Positions 1-9,367 of a DNA stretch of 53,388 nucleotides are shown piece by piece. Made by a program: the position numbers and the translations under genes. Position 1 is the stretch's first letter. Each line of letters opens with the position of its first letter. The stretch is from the NCBI GenBank assembly GCA_016927835.1, contig JAFGMA010000119.1, positions 1 through 53,388 of the forward strand. Reading direction: 5' to 3'. Under the pieces are notes generated by a model. That model ran no database searches and had not been told where the DNA came from. It was given only the letters and a program-made list of their open reading frames with translations. The DNA comes from Candidatus Zhuqueibacterota bacterium. GTDB lineage: Bacteria; Zhuqueibacterota; Zhuqueibacteria; Thermofontimicrobiales; Sulfurfontimicrobiaceae.

Positions 1-322
1 AATTGACTTGATTTTTTGATGTAAATAAAAAAATCCGTTAAAATCCGCTGCATCCGTTTAATCGGTGTTCTCATTCTTTCTTCGCTTTAAATTTATCATG
101 GCAGAAAAATGACTGCAATTGTGAGAAGATAATTAGCCTTTCTAGCCTTTCAGAGGTTCGTAATCCTTGAAAGGCTATATTCCTTCCAATAACGGATGGA
201 TTATTTTTAGGTGTGCTTTCAGCTTGACATCGCTGAATTAGCGGAATCATTTCGTTAAAAAAAATTGCGATCCATTTTGAATGATACAAATCGCAACGAT
301 TTTGATATTTTAAAACAAACGC
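1..322. other. Left-edge intergenic region with ATCCG repeat
   Basis: No convincing gene is seen here. AT-rich DNA carries four ATCCG/ATCGG cores at 33-37, 43-47, 52-56 and 61-65, spaced 9-10 bases apart, so roughly one helical turn. The region lies downstream of the minus-strand glycosidase-like gene, whose TAG stop is at 323-325. A 72-codon minus-strand frame at 71-289 has no recognisable domain and is probably chance. Confidence 0.4.
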
Positions 323-3265
323 CTAGCTGCCATCGCCTGTCACATAGAGCCAGCGCCCTGTTCGGAAATCCGCGGATAGATTGAGCCGACTATTCGAGAA
401 GGCAATCGGGATGGCTTCGCCTTTTGAACCGGGTGACGTGCCTTCGAGATAGGCTTTGATATGCTTTCGATTGGTTTTCAAGGGAATCGACAGATCGTCG
501 GTTCCTTCACGAAAAATCTGGAAGAATGCCTGATTCGGGAGCTGTCGGTTTTTTGATACCGGGGTCCAGGCAATGTAATCTTGCTTTTCCTTTGCGAATT
601 TATAATGTGTACCATTAATTTTAATTCCATCGCAATCATGCCCTTCGAAAGCGATGAGTTGCCCGGTTTCATCGACATTAAATGCGAGTATGAGTCTGCC
701 TTCAAAAGTTACTTCATGCCCGTTAATTTTGAATTGCTGAAGATGAATGCTATCATTCGGCAGTGGATTTTGTTCAATTATTTTGCGATCTTCCTCTGTG
801 TTACGGGCAAATCCTCCTGGCCAGCTTTCCGCATGGGTCCGATAATGGCGAGTGATGATGGTCGTACCGTTCGGAAAACGGGTGCATAAATAAGGGGTTG
901 TCCGGGACAGAGCTTCAGTATTATCATTGACACCAGGAAAAATCCCTGTGGGCGGATAAGCATTCAAAGCAAATAAAATTTCAAAGAGCGAACGCTGTTC
1001 CTCTCCCAGCGAAGCTGATTGATCGTCACGCGGGCGAAAGCCGAGGAAACAGGCGTTACCTTTCAAGGTTCCGACTACAGAGTTATTGACTCGAGCCATA
1101 ATTTCGGTTCCCGGCGAGGGTGTCACGGGATAAATGCGATCGACGGTGAAGTCGGTGAGGATGGTCTGACGGGGAACGGGAGCCAGCTTGTTTTCAAACG
1201 TAATTGTTTTTCCGGCAGCGATGTTGCCAAAATACACGGACGGCTGAAAGGTTACGCCGAAGAGCTGCTGCCATTGCTCCAGGCAGGAAGCCTGATTGCT
1301 ATCCATGAGCGGCGGCGGTCCTGACCACAGAACCGTTCCTCCTTTGCTGAGCATGGTTTGCATGAAGTCCAGAAGTCCGGCTTTAGGCAGTGGCTCAAAC
1401 AGGGTAACCAGCGTTGTGAATTTGCGGTCAGCAATTCGGATGGCGCCGGATTCATCCAATTCCGCCAGCTCCAGCAATTTTTCAGCGGTGATATAATTGG
1501 CATATCCGTATTGAACCATCCAACTTCCGAAGCGCTCATCGCAGGCGACCAGGCTCATCGGATAAAGGAGCAAAACCTCCACATCGCGATGCACATTTTC
1601 AGTAATTGCTTTTATGGTATGAGAGGCGCTTGCACCGTAAGCGCTCACGATTGCGCCGATTCTTTCCCTCACCGGTTCGGGCATGCCCCAGTAGCCAGTA
1701 TAAGCATTGGGATAGCGATTGAGTATTCCGAGCGAGCTGGCAATCGCAGAACCATAATAATTGCGATCGGACCAGCCGCCTTCCGGATGATCAGTTCCGT
1801 TTCCTGTCAGGAACTCTCCCCATTTGAAATAGTCATAGCAGGCAGAGGCTGCCTGGTGCACCGTGTTGGACCAGATGAAATTCGGCGTGTATTCATATTT
1901 ATAGCGATTCGAATTTTCGCCTCCCGCGTCCCAATGATCGATTGTCGGGCTTTGCGCCCAGGTAGCGTGCGCGCGTGAGAGCAAATCTTTGCCATACAAT
2001 TTTTCCGCATACATTTTAGCAGAGACAAACAGATCGACTACCTGAGTATTCAGCAGCTTGTAATAGCGATCTCGAAACAGAAATGTATTGTGAATATCCG
2101 ATGGTGAGGCTCCCATCACGAACTGGCAATTTTTTCCGGCAGAAGTGGTTTGAAGATACGGGCGCGGTCCGCAGATGAAATACAGCATATATTTATCAAA
2201 ATCAACGTATTGCGTTCCGAAGCGCCGGGCGTATTCATTTGCCAGGTGTTTCGTGACATAGCGTAAGGAAAACTGACCATTGTCATGATGATTGAAATAA
2301 TGCCAGTCTTGCTGGATATGCATTTCATCCGAATATAGCGCATTCAAATTGATTCCGGATGCTTTGTATTTATCAAGCAGGTGGGTCAGAAACAACGGAG
2401 CGTTGGGGCTAAAGTAGTCCATTTCCGGTGAAATGTAGCTCAGAAGAACAAAGACGCGGTCATAGCCTTTCACTTTGCCGCTGCCATCATGATAGACTCT
2501 GATGCGTCTGGCGCGAAATCCGCTGCTTTCCGGGCTTTCTGTGCCGGGAAAAGTTTCAATGTTGACTCCGGACGTAATCTCAATGATTTCTTTCGGATCT
2601 ACGGCAAAGCATGACCCACCGGCAAACTCTTTGCCCTTGAATGCGAATGCCCGCAAATCGGATCGCTCGAGGCGAAACTTTCCTTTATTATTACTCCATG
2701 CCAGTTGTTCCCACAGCATCACACTGAATTGACCTGTTTCGGGATCGCGTAAATCGCTTTTGAAATGCAGCCAGCGCCCTGATTCGCCATTGCTGAATTT
2801 GGTAAAAGCCGGACCTAATTCCAGCGGACTCAACAGGCTGAGTTCGAGACCCAGTCCGTATTCTTCTAAAAAGTTACTAATCGTTTGAATGCGCTCGATA
2901 TACTCATCTGAATCGGGCAAGAGAGTTCGCTCATCGCCGGCATCTTTTCGATATTGCCGGAAAAAATTATCAAAAGCGAGGATGACTGTATGGCACCCGC
3001 GCGTTTTTGCCTGTTCACGAATTTCGCGCAAGCTTCCATAGCGAGTTTCGAAAGTGAGACTCAGGTTGATTTTTTTATCCGGATCCTGCAAATCAAGCAA
3101 TTGCTGATCGCTGGTCAGAATGATCGCCTGACGAGGCAGGTCAAATTGCCACTGACGCGGAAAGGTGAGTAACAATTCTTTTTGCTCCTGTGTGAAAGAT
3201 ATGGGGGTTAAGATGAGCGTGATCAGGTAGCACAGCAGTTGTATGATAGGTCTCTTGGTGTTCAT
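323..3265 (-). CDS. Secreted glycoside hydrolase-like protein (GH42-like organisation)
   Basis: A 980-residue exported protein. Residues 1-26 form a signal peptide (hydrophobic LLCYLITLILTPISF). The middle reads as a TIM-barrel glycosidase, with a conserved-looking acidic patch YSDEMH at about 311-316 that could hold a catalytic acid. A later segment (about 590-700, with phrases such as VLLLYPMSLV and KGGTVLWSGPP) resembles the glutamine-amidotransferase-like trimerisation domain of GH42-type beta-galactosidases. A beta-rich C terminus follows. ATG at 3263-3265 is preceded by GGGAAG at a 5-base distance. The GH1 gene upstream is 346 bases away, so the two are probably separate transcripts. 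The family assignment is an inference from layout; the specific substrate is unknown and the protein could belong to an uncharacterised glycosidase family. Confidence 0.6.
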   Translation of the reverse strand: MNTKRPIIQLLCYLITLILTPISFTQEQKELLLTFPRQWQFDLPRQAIILTSDQQLLDLQDPDKKINLSLTFETRYGSLREIREQAKTRGCHTVILAFDNFFRQYRKDAGDERTLLPDSDEYIERIQTISNFLEEYGLGLELSLLSPLELGPAFTKFSNGESGRWLHFKSDLRDPETGQFSVMLWEQLAWSNNKGKFRLERSDLRAFAFKGKEFAGGSCFAVDPKEIIEITSGVNIETFPGTESPESSGFRARRIRVYHDGSGKVKGYDRVFVLLSYISPEMDYFSPNAPLFLTHLLDKYKASGINLNALYSDEMHIQQDWHYFNHHDNGQFSLRYVTKHLANEYARRFGTQYVDFDKYMLYFICGPRPYLQTTSAGKNCQFVMGASPSDIHNTFLFRDRYYKLLNTQVVDLFVSAKMYAEKLYGKDLLSRAHATWAQSPTIDHWDAGGENSNRYKYEYTPNFIWSNTVHQAASACYDYFKWGEFLTGNGTDHPEGGWSDRNYYGSAIASSLGILNRYPNAYTGYWGMPEPVRERIGAIVSAYGASASHTIKAITENVHRDVEVLLLYPMSLVACDERFGSWMVQYGYANYITAEKLLELAELDESGAIRIADRKFTTLVTLFEPLPKAGLLDFMQTMLSKGGTVLWSGPPPLMDSNQASCLEQWQQLFGVTFQPSVYFGNIAAGKTITFENKLAPVPRQTILTDFTVDRIYPVTPSPGTEIMARVNNSVVGTLKGNACFLGFRPRDDQSASLGEEQRSLFEILFALNAYPPTGIFPGVNDNTEALSRTTPYLCTRFPNGTTIITRHYRTHAESWPGGFARNTEEDRKIIEQNPLPNDSIHLQQFKINGHEVTFEGRLILAFNVDETGQLIAFEGHDCDGIKINGTHYKFAKEKQDYIAWTPVSKNRQLPNQAFFQIFREGTDDLSIPLKTNRKHIKAYLEGTSPGSKGEAIPIAFSNSRLNLSADFRTGRWLYVTGDGS

Positions 3266-3611
3266 TTGGCTTCCCTATAAATTTAATAATCAATGTTGTT
3301 GGCGACGCTGCATTTGCTTTTGAAGTTATGTTTCTTGAAGAATGATCTTTACAACCATGTCACATCGAATCATAAGAGAAAGGAATTCATGCGTTAACGT
3401 CAATCGCAAGCACACAATTGAAATGAATCACACGGAAATTCAGGTGTTTCAATTACAATATTGAAAAAGAAGTGCATGCCGCAAAAAAAATCCGACGGAT
3501 TACACAATTGTATTTCGTATGTTTTAATCTGATATATAGCAAGAATTTATAGGAAGCTGGTCAGCAAATGCACTGCCCGTCGCCTGAACGAAACAACGCT
3601 TTGAAAGCTGA
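3266..3611. other. Intergenic region, 346 bases
   Basis: Separates the GH1 gene from the glycosidase-like gene downstream. It should hold the promoter of the latter. It contains only a short palindrome (AATCCG-A-CGGATT near 3490) and no gene, RNA or clear terminator that I can recognise. Confidence 0.4.
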
Positions 3612-4970
3612 TTAATCAGTTAAGCCGTTATGTTCAATAACCTTTTTGTACCAGTGTGCACTGTCTTTGAGTATTCTTTTCTGCGTCGGATAATCGACAT
3701 ATATGATGCCGAAGCGCTTAGTATAACCTTCCACCCATTCGAAGCCATCCAATAGCGATCTCACGAAATATCCAGCCAGAGGGATACCTTTTTGGATTGC
3801 CCGATGAGCCTGGGCAAAATGGCTGCGGAGGTAGCTCACCCGTCTTGGATCGTGCACTTCACCATTTTCAGACATGTTGTCCCGAAATGCTGCACCATTT
3901 TCAGTGATATAGATTTTTTTCGGATGATAGCAGTCATTCACAAACTCCAGGATTTCGTGGAGCCCGTCGGGATATATTTCCCATCCCATAGCTGTATAGT
4001 CCGCAGATGGCGGCTTGATAGTCTCCAGTCCCCAGATGCTTTTATAGGGTGCATTTCGAACGATATCGCGCATATAATAATTGACCCCGAGAAAATCGAT
4101 ATCCGCAGCAATAATTTTCAAATCATCAGGTTCGATCATTGGGAACAAACCGGTATTTTGATATGTGGTTTCAAGTTCTTCCGGATAGCGCTTATTGAAA
4201 ATGGGTTCTAAAAACCATCCGCAAAAATGAGCAAAATTTCGTTCAGCAGCCTCTCGATCTTTTTTAGAATTCGAAGCCGGGTGCGATGGCGTCAAATTCA
4301 GAGAGATACCGATTTCAGCATTATTCTTGATATTTTCACGAAGCCGCGCCACTGCAAAGCCATGTGAGAGCAGCAGATGATGGGAAACCTGGAGCGCTGC
4401 CTTCAGATTTTTGACTCCCGGTGCATGGATTCCCTGGTAGTGCCCGAGAAAGCTGGCAACTGCCGGTTCGCTTTGGGTTACCCATCCCGCAATACGATCA
4501 CCGAATTGGCGGGAAATTTCCCCGGTATAATCCTGAAAATATTTGATTGTATCGCGGTTTTCCCATCCGCCGTTTTCCTGCAGCGCTTGTGGCAAGTCCC
4601 AGTGATAAAGTGTTGCAAAAGGCTGTATGTTTTTGGCAAGCAATTTATCGATCAGCTTGTCGTAAAAATCGATGCCTTTGGCGTTTAAACTCCCTTTGCC
4701 CTGTGGGAAAACACGGGACCATGAGATCGAAAAACGATAGACTTTTAAGCCAAGTTCAACCATTAAGTCAATGTCTTCTGCGTATCGATGATAATGATTA
4801 CATGCAGAATTGCCGGTTTCACCATTATACGTTTTGCCCGGGGTTTTAGAAAAGCGATCCCAGATTGATTCACCCTTTCCATCTAAATCGTATGCACCTT
4901 CAATTTGATATGATGAACTCCCGCAACCCCATAAAAAGCCATCCGGAAAAATTATGCTACTTTCTGACAT
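3612..4970 (-). CDS. GH1 family beta-glucosidase
   Basis: A 452-residue cytoplasmic-type glycoside hydrolase family 1 enzyme (usual length about 450), expected to hydrolyse beta-glucosides or beta-galactosides by the retaining mechanism. Landmarks: N-terminal FLWGCGSSSYQIEGA, HWDLPQAL at 123-130, the acid/base motif as QSEP (E168), the nucleophile motif YITENG (E357), and SLLDGFEW with GYTKRFGIIYVDY near the C terminus. The acid/base motif is odd: the Asn that normally precedes the glutamate (NEP) is Ser167, and the usual WSLLDNFEW reads RSLLDGFEW, so the subsites for the sugar ring are altered. There is no signal peptide. ATG at 4968-4970 has AAAGGA about 12 bases upstream. Family certain, substrate not. 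Confidence 0.95.
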   Translation of the reverse strand: MSESSIIFPDGFLWGCGSSSYQIEGAYDLDGKGESIWDRFSKTPGKTYNGETGNSACNHYHRYAEDIDLMVELGLKVYRFSISWSRVFPQGKGSLNAKGIDFYDKLIDKLLAKNIQPFATLYHWDLPQALQENGGWENRDTIKYFQDYTGEISRQFGDRIAGWVTQSEPAVASFLGHYQGIHAPGVKNLKAALQVSHHLLLSHGFAVARLRENIKNNAEIGISLNLTPSHPASNSKKDREAAERNFAHFCGWFLEPIFNKRYPEELETTYQNTGLFPMIEPDDLKIIAADIDFLGVNYYMRDIVRNAPYKSIWGLETIKPPSADYTAMGWEIYPDGLHEILEFVNDCYHPKKIYITENGAAFRDNMSENGEVHDPRRVSYLRSHFAQAHRAIQKGIPLAGYFVRSLLDGFEWVEGYTKRFGIIYVDYPTQKRILKDSAHWYKKVIEHNGLTD

Positions 4971-5632
4971 GATAGGTTTAATCCTTTCTTAAGAACATAG
5001 AATCTAATTATTTACCACATAAAGCAGGCATCCGGTTATGGACCGCGATCTGGGCTTGTCCTTAAAAATGATACTTTAGCCAGACTTTTACGGCTCGATT
5101 TATACTGCAACCGATCCGGGAAGTAACCGGAAACAGCAACAAATCATCACTTCAGGCAATTCGTTTCTTTATTGGACTGCTAAAATATCCATTTCCGGAA
5201 CAAACTCAAATTCGTTCCGCCGGAATTATCAAATGCGCCATCCTGCTAAACAGATATCGATAATTCATTCTTTAATATTCATTTTCAAGACTTTATGTTT
5301 AAACAAAAAAAATGAATAAAAGTTCGATCTAATGTGTCGTTAAATGCAATTAACCGGCGTTTTGGAAGACTTAGGAACGAATGCCTCGAATTGAAACAGT
5401 CTCATGCAAAATTGTAATTCGATTCAATTCAAAACATTGACCATTAATATAAATGTTGTAACATCATGAAATAAAAGGAAATAGGAAATATGCTACCTGC
5501 CAGAATTTTTTAGCAGCCACTTTTGGCATATACATTGCAGTGGGTATAAAACAAAAAGCTAATTGAAAGCAATATATTTCAATGAAAATAAATAAAATAT
5601 GTTTGAGCGATAAAAATAACAAGGAAGTAAAT
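4971..5632. other. Divergent intergenic region, 660 bases
   Basis: Lies between the minus-strand GH1 gene and the plus-strand envelope pair, so it carries divergent promoters. It is AT-rich and without a credible gene. Small palindromes such as TTCCGGAA and TTCCG-C-CGGAA occur near 5190-5225. The one strong regulatory match is the -24/-12 element at 5524-5539, listed separately. Confidence 0.5.
5524..5539 (+). promoter_or_regulatory. Candidate sigma-54 (-24/-12) promoter
   Basis: TGGCATATACATTGCA matches the RpoN consensus TGGCAC-N5-TTGCW. GG (5525-5526) and GC (5537-5538) are separated by exactly 10 bases, the spacing that sigma-54 requires. It lies about 95 bases upstream of the ATG at 5633 in the same orientation as the OmpA-like/lipoprotein pair. 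No enhancer-binding regulator is encoded in the window. Confidence 0.5.
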
Positions 5633-6628
5633 ATGATCAATAAATTGAAAAAATACTGCTATTTCCATTATATAGCGCTTGCAATTTTAATTTTTAATGA
5701 ATCACATGCACAGCCTACTGGTTCAATCTGGATAAAACAATTTTTGCCCGGAAGCGCCAGCATTTCTGATCAAACGATTAATCAGCAAACACTCGCGTTT
5801 GTGGATAGTCTGATGCAGCGAGAAAATCTGGACGTTGTGTTTCTGGGAGGCGCTGATTCCACCAATTGGCATCTGTTCGGAAAAAAGATCAAAAAACAAG
5901 TATCAGATACATGGGATCAGGCAAAAAAGCTGCAGCGTGCCAGCGCCCTTCGCCAACGATACAATAAAGGGCAGATCGGTACTACTAATGAGCCAATTCG
6001 AGGTGTGAAAGTTGTGTGGCGCCTCAAAGAGCCGGATGTGTTTTTGATGGACAAGCGCTTGCAGTACGCTGAAGCGCAACTCAATTCGTTATCGCGCCAA
6101 TTGGATTCGCTGAAGTCGAATCCGCTTTCTGCGTCTGAAAATGTCAGCTTTACTGAAGAGGCATCCGGCGGCAATTCGGTTATTGAACATCCAATGATGA
6201 GTGATTGGGAGATGACAGGCGGCGTGATGGTTTGGAGCGCCGGCAGCCCTTATGATCTAAGTGTACCGTATGTCGGATTGGCTTTCAAACGATCTAATTG
6301 GGCGATTGAATTTCAAGGCGGTTTTACTCCCTGGAGCCGACAGCAGGCGGGAGGCGAACGCGGCGATGCGCTGCTGCTGGGAAGCATACATTTTCTCCCC
6401 AAGCCCTGGCTGAGGTTGAAAGCCGGATTTTTCTCGGGCTGGGAATTTCTATCCGATTCTGATGTCTGGACGATGAAAATCATGGGGCTTACAATCGGTC
6501 CGAAAGTGCGGTGGAAAATGTTTGAAACATACCTGGGGTATTCAATCGGAAAATTGAGCTCACTGACCGAGGAGCATTGGTGTAGCGGTTGTTTTATGAC
6601 GACCAGTCTGCAATTAAATATATTTTAA
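5633..6628 (+). CDS. OmpA-like outer-membrane protein, hypothetical
   Basis: A 331-residue exported protein. The frame is open from an ATG at 5582, but ATG 5633 has AAGGA at 5621-5625 with a 7-base spacer and begins directly with a signal peptide (MINKLKKYC, hydrophobic core AIAILI-like, cut near SHAQ), so it is preferred. Residues about 40-130 (LAFVDSLM, VVFLGGAD, a run of RAxxLRQRYxxG, then GVKVVW) resemble the alpha/beta layout of OmpA-type peptidoglycan-binding domains. A short coiled segment follows (AEAQLNSLSRQLDSL), and then about 130 residues of alternating beta strands ending in LQLNIF, an outer-membrane-style terminal aromatic residue. It is the first gene of a two-gene unit. The resemblance is weak, so the function is inferred. 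Confidence 0.6.
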   Translation: MINKLKKYCYFHYIALAILIFNESHAQPTGSIWIKQFLPGSASISDQTINQQTLAFVDSLMQRENLDVVFLGGADSTNWHLFGKKIKKQVSDTWDQAKKLQRASALRQRYNKGQIGTTNEPIRGVKVVWRLKEPDVFLMDKRLQYAEAQLNSLSRQLDSLKSNPLSASENVSFTEEASGGNSVIEHPMMSDWEMTGGVMVWSAGSPYDLSVPYVGLAFKRSNWAIEFQGGFTPWSRQQAGGERGDALLLGSIHFLPKPWLRLKAGFFSGWEFLSDSDVWTMKIMGLTIGPKVRWKMFETYLGYSIGKLSSLTEEHWCSGCFMTTSLQLNIF

Positions 6629-6646
6629 GTTCAGGAGGCAACTAAA

Positions 6647-8437
6647 ATGTTGCGAATCAAACAGATTTTATTAGCGAGTTGGATACTAATCGCTGCGGGG
6701 TGTAGCAAGGCGCCACTTCCGACTGAGCCTGTCACTCCGGGCGTAATTGGAGTAGAGGAACAGTCGAAATTGGTTATTACGGCGATTCAGAAAGATGGCG
6801 CAACTGTCGATAGCGCTGAAGTTTATTATAATGGCGCGTTTATTGGCTTTACGCCGTTGGAGCATTTTCCGGAAAAAAATAGGATCGGTTCAATACGTTT
6901 GCAAAAGCATACCTTTGAAATCTACATGAAAGCAATAGAAATTGGTCAGTCCGGGACTATCTTCATCGAAGCGCTGATGTTGAAGCTCCCGAAAGATTGC
7001 GGTCAGTTGCTCGTTGCAGCGGACGAAGATTCCTGTCAATTTGAAATTACCGATGCGATCGGCAATATTTATTACAATCAATCAGGCCACGAGTTCGCGG
7101 TTACTTTGCCGATTGCCGGCTACTTTATTAAAGCGCAAAAAGATGGATTTGCCACACTGACACGGGCGATAGAAGTCGCTTCCGATAGCATTACGATTGT
7201 CAATTTGCAGATGATACCGCTGAGCGAGGAAATACTACCCGAAATTCAGCTTTTTGTAGCCGAATCCGCGATAGTAAATATGCCTGTACTTATACAATGG
7301 GAAACCAGGAATGCGACGCGGGTGGATATCGATTATATTGATAATCCCGGACGCAGCGGAAAACGTGAAATCATGTTTACAACACCTGGTGTGCGGATCA
7401 TTACAGCAACTGCATATAATCAAACCCATTCCGTCAGTTATCAAGATACGGTAGTCGTATTCGAAGAGCAGCATCAAGCCGTGCCGCCAAACCTGGAAGT
7501 CAACCTGCGTCCTGAAACTGCAGAGGTCGGTGAACCGATTTTTCTGCACTGGAAAACCGACGGAGAATATGTGATCATCGATCAGGGTGTCGGTGTGCGC
7601 GGCGTTGAGGGCAGGGAAGAGGTTGCTTTTAATTCGCCGGGGATCAAAGTATTCACACTGATTGCTTACGGAGCAGACGGACTCAAAACCATTGTCCGTG
7701 ATTCTGTGAAGATAACGGCGGCGGAACCGCCTTTATTGCCAAAAATCGTGTTAGAAGTCACCGAAAAAGTGCTGGTCGATGAACCCGTTGAAATAGCGTG
7801 GCAGGCGGAAAATGCGAGTTTTGTGGACATTGATTTTATCGGTCAGCAGGGCACAAGCGGTAAAACTGAGATCACGTTTCATACTCCCGGAATTCGAATC
7901 ATCACGGCGACGGCGCATAATTTAGCCGGACAATCGACTGCAAGGGACACTGTCATAGTGGTTGAATCTATCGAAAGCGATGATCCCATTTATGTCCCCT
8001 GCAAAAAAGCGGTGGCGGCGAATCATAAAAGCATTCCCCTTGTTGATGAACAAGCCGCTGTTGTAGAAATTCAACATACCGGTTATTATCGGGTTATTGC
8101 GGACGCGGATTTCAACACAGGCGATGCGCAACAGAATGAAAGCTTTTTCATAGTGATTCAAAATGCCGATGGCACGATCCGGCATGCCAGCGATCCAAAT
8201 GCGGGAATGTACAAAGTCATTGCGGATGAACCTGGTCCTGCGCATGTTTCAAAACGGGACGCCGGCACGTTTTATTTTTCGCGCGGAATCAATGTGATTC
8301 AGTTGCACCATTATGCAGAAATTGCCCGACAATATCCCCGGTTCGCTGTGAATCCGCCGATTACGGGGGTGGAAAGCGTGAAGGTATTGGCGTTTTATCT
8401 CAGCCGTATCGCAGGTTACCCAGAACCTGCATTTTAG
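6647..8437 (+). CDS. PEGA and Ig-like repeat lipoprotein
   Basis: A 596-residue predicted lipoprotein: signal peptide with lipobox LIAAGC, lipidated Cys19. Residues about 40-95 look like a PEGA domain (DSAEVYYNGAFIGFTPLE), usually linked to surface attachment. Three Ig/PKD-like repeats of about 85 residues follow from about 195 to 445, each carrying a W-K/E-T/A-x-N-A-type strand, a G-x-x-G-x-x-E-I-x-F turn and a T-P-G-x-x-I-x-T-A strand. Repeats 1 and 3 are closest; repeat 2 is more diverged. The C-terminal 150 residues form an unrecognised beta-rich domain. AGGAGG at 6633-6638 precedes ATG 6647 by 8 bases, and the gap to the upstream gene is 18 bases, so both genes are probably co-transcribed. 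Likely an envelope or surface-exposed structural protein. Confidence 0.75.
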   Translation: MLRIKQILLASWILIAAGCSKAPLPTEPVTPGVIGVEEQSKLVITAIQKDGATVDSAEVYYNGAFIGFTPLEHFPEKNRIGSIRLQKHTFEIYMKAIEIGQSGTIFIEALMLKLPKDCGQLLVAADEDSCQFEITDAIGNIYYNQSGHEFAVTLPIAGYFIKAQKDGFATLTRAIEVASDSITIVNLQMIPLSEEILPEIQLFVAESAIVNMPVLIQWETRNATRVDIDYIDNPGRSGKREIMFTTPGVRIITATAYNQTHSVSYQDTVVVFEEQHQAVPPNLEVNLRPETAEVGEPIFLHWKTDGEYVIIDQGVGVRGVEGREEVAFNSPGIKVFTLIAYGADGLKTIVRDSVKITAAEPPLLPKIVLEVTEKVLVDEPVEIAWQAENASFVDIDFIGQQGTSGKTEITFHTPGIRIITATAHNLAGQSTARDTVIVVESIESDDPIYVPCKKAVAANHKSIPLVDEQAAVVEIQHTGYYRVIADADFNTGDAQQNESFFIVIQNADGTIRHASDPNAGMYKVIADEPGPAHVSKRDAGTFYFSRGINVIQLHHYAEIARQYPRFAVNPPITGVESVKVLAFYLSRIAGYPEPAF

Positions 8438-8498
8438 TGAATCCCACTAATTTAAACTTGTACCTCAACTGGATGTAAGTGCTTGTGCTCCCATTGCC

Positions 8499-9236
8499 TT
8501 AATCAGTGAAAAACCATGTTCCTTCCGCTCTTTCCGGATTCTCAGCTTCAAGTTGAATAACAAGCTTCACCGATTTCGTGCTATCCGAAATAGTGCGCTT
8601 TCCGTAAATATCCAGGCGCTTGAAATACAGATAGATTCTTCTGCTATGAAAGTCTCCGGGCATACCAAATCCTCTTCCCGCTGCAGATGCTGATCTCATC
8701 GGCTTTTCCACTATTTTCGCCGGCTCGCTCATGTTTCCGGCATCATCTTCAATAAAAATCAGCCATCGCTTGAGATCGAGATAACTGTCAGACCAGGTGG
8801 TTCGCATGGAAATCTCAACCAGGAAATAGTGATCCAACTGATGATAGCGCTGATATTCCATTTTAAGCGCATCTTTTTGGCGTGAATCCATTTCGAGTTG
8901 TTCGCTGTAAAAATCAATCCCGGTATCGATTACTTGATCGGTCATAAGCGTTGCGCTGACGTTGAGCGGGAAGGCGCCATGCCCGGTATGGTTTCCGCGT
9001 GCTCCGACCAGCATCGGATATGAACCGCGATTTTGCGCACCCAGATGAATCGTCCACTGAGCTTTGAGTCTGCGATATGCTTTTTCAGTTGATGAGAAAC
9101 CGGCGAAATCATTTTGCAGCATGCCCGGCATTGAGCGATTGGTGTGTGAACATGCGGTAATCATAATGAGCAAGAAAAGCGAGCCTGTTCCTAATAAGCG
9201 CCCGATGCGTTGTATTATTTTAATTTGACTAAACAT
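8499..9236 (-). CDS. Predicted lipoprotein, unknown function
   Basis: A 245-residue protein with a lipoprotein signal (FLLIMITACS, lipidated Cys29). The frame is open to 9347, but ATG 9234-9236 is preceded by an AGGAAC site and starts right at the signal peptide, so the shorter form is chosen. The mature part is mixed alpha/beta with many basic and aromatic residues and ends in EGTWFF. I do not recognise a family; it resembles small accessory lipoproteins of FCB-group operons. It is the last gene of the run TonB receptor, DUF4249, DOMON-like protein, lipoprotein, 131 bases after the previous gene. It stands tail to tail with the plus-strand pair, and no clear terminator is visible in the 61-base gap. 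Confidence 0.6.
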   Translation of the reverse strand: MFSQIKIIQRIGRLLGTGSLFLLIMITACSHTNRSMPGMLQNDFAGFSSTEKAYRRLKAQWTIHLGAQNRGSYPMLVGARGNHTGHGAFPLNVSATLMTDQVIDTGIDFYSEQLEMDSRQKDALKMEYQRYHQLDHYFLVEISMRTTWSDSYLDLKRWLIFIEDDAGNMSEPAKIVEKPMRSASAAGRGFGMPGDFHSRRIYLYFKRLDIYGKRTISDSTKSVKLVIQLEAENPERAEGTWFFTD

Positions 9237-9367
9237 TATCGTTCCTGTTTTTATCCAGTGTTGATTCGGGAAGCCTGGCAATTGGTAAAATCCAAATTCG
9301 AACAACACAGTTGGCGCAAGGGAGGGCAACCGTGGTTTGTATTGCAATTAAGCCCAACCTTGCTGAA

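Noticed and set aside
71..289. 72-codon minus-strand frame at the left edge
   Set aside because: No ribosome site, no known domain and AT-rich context; too weak to call a gene.
1358..1978. 206-codon plus-strand open frame
   Set aside because: Antisense to the glycosidase-like gene; no recognisable domain and no start signal.
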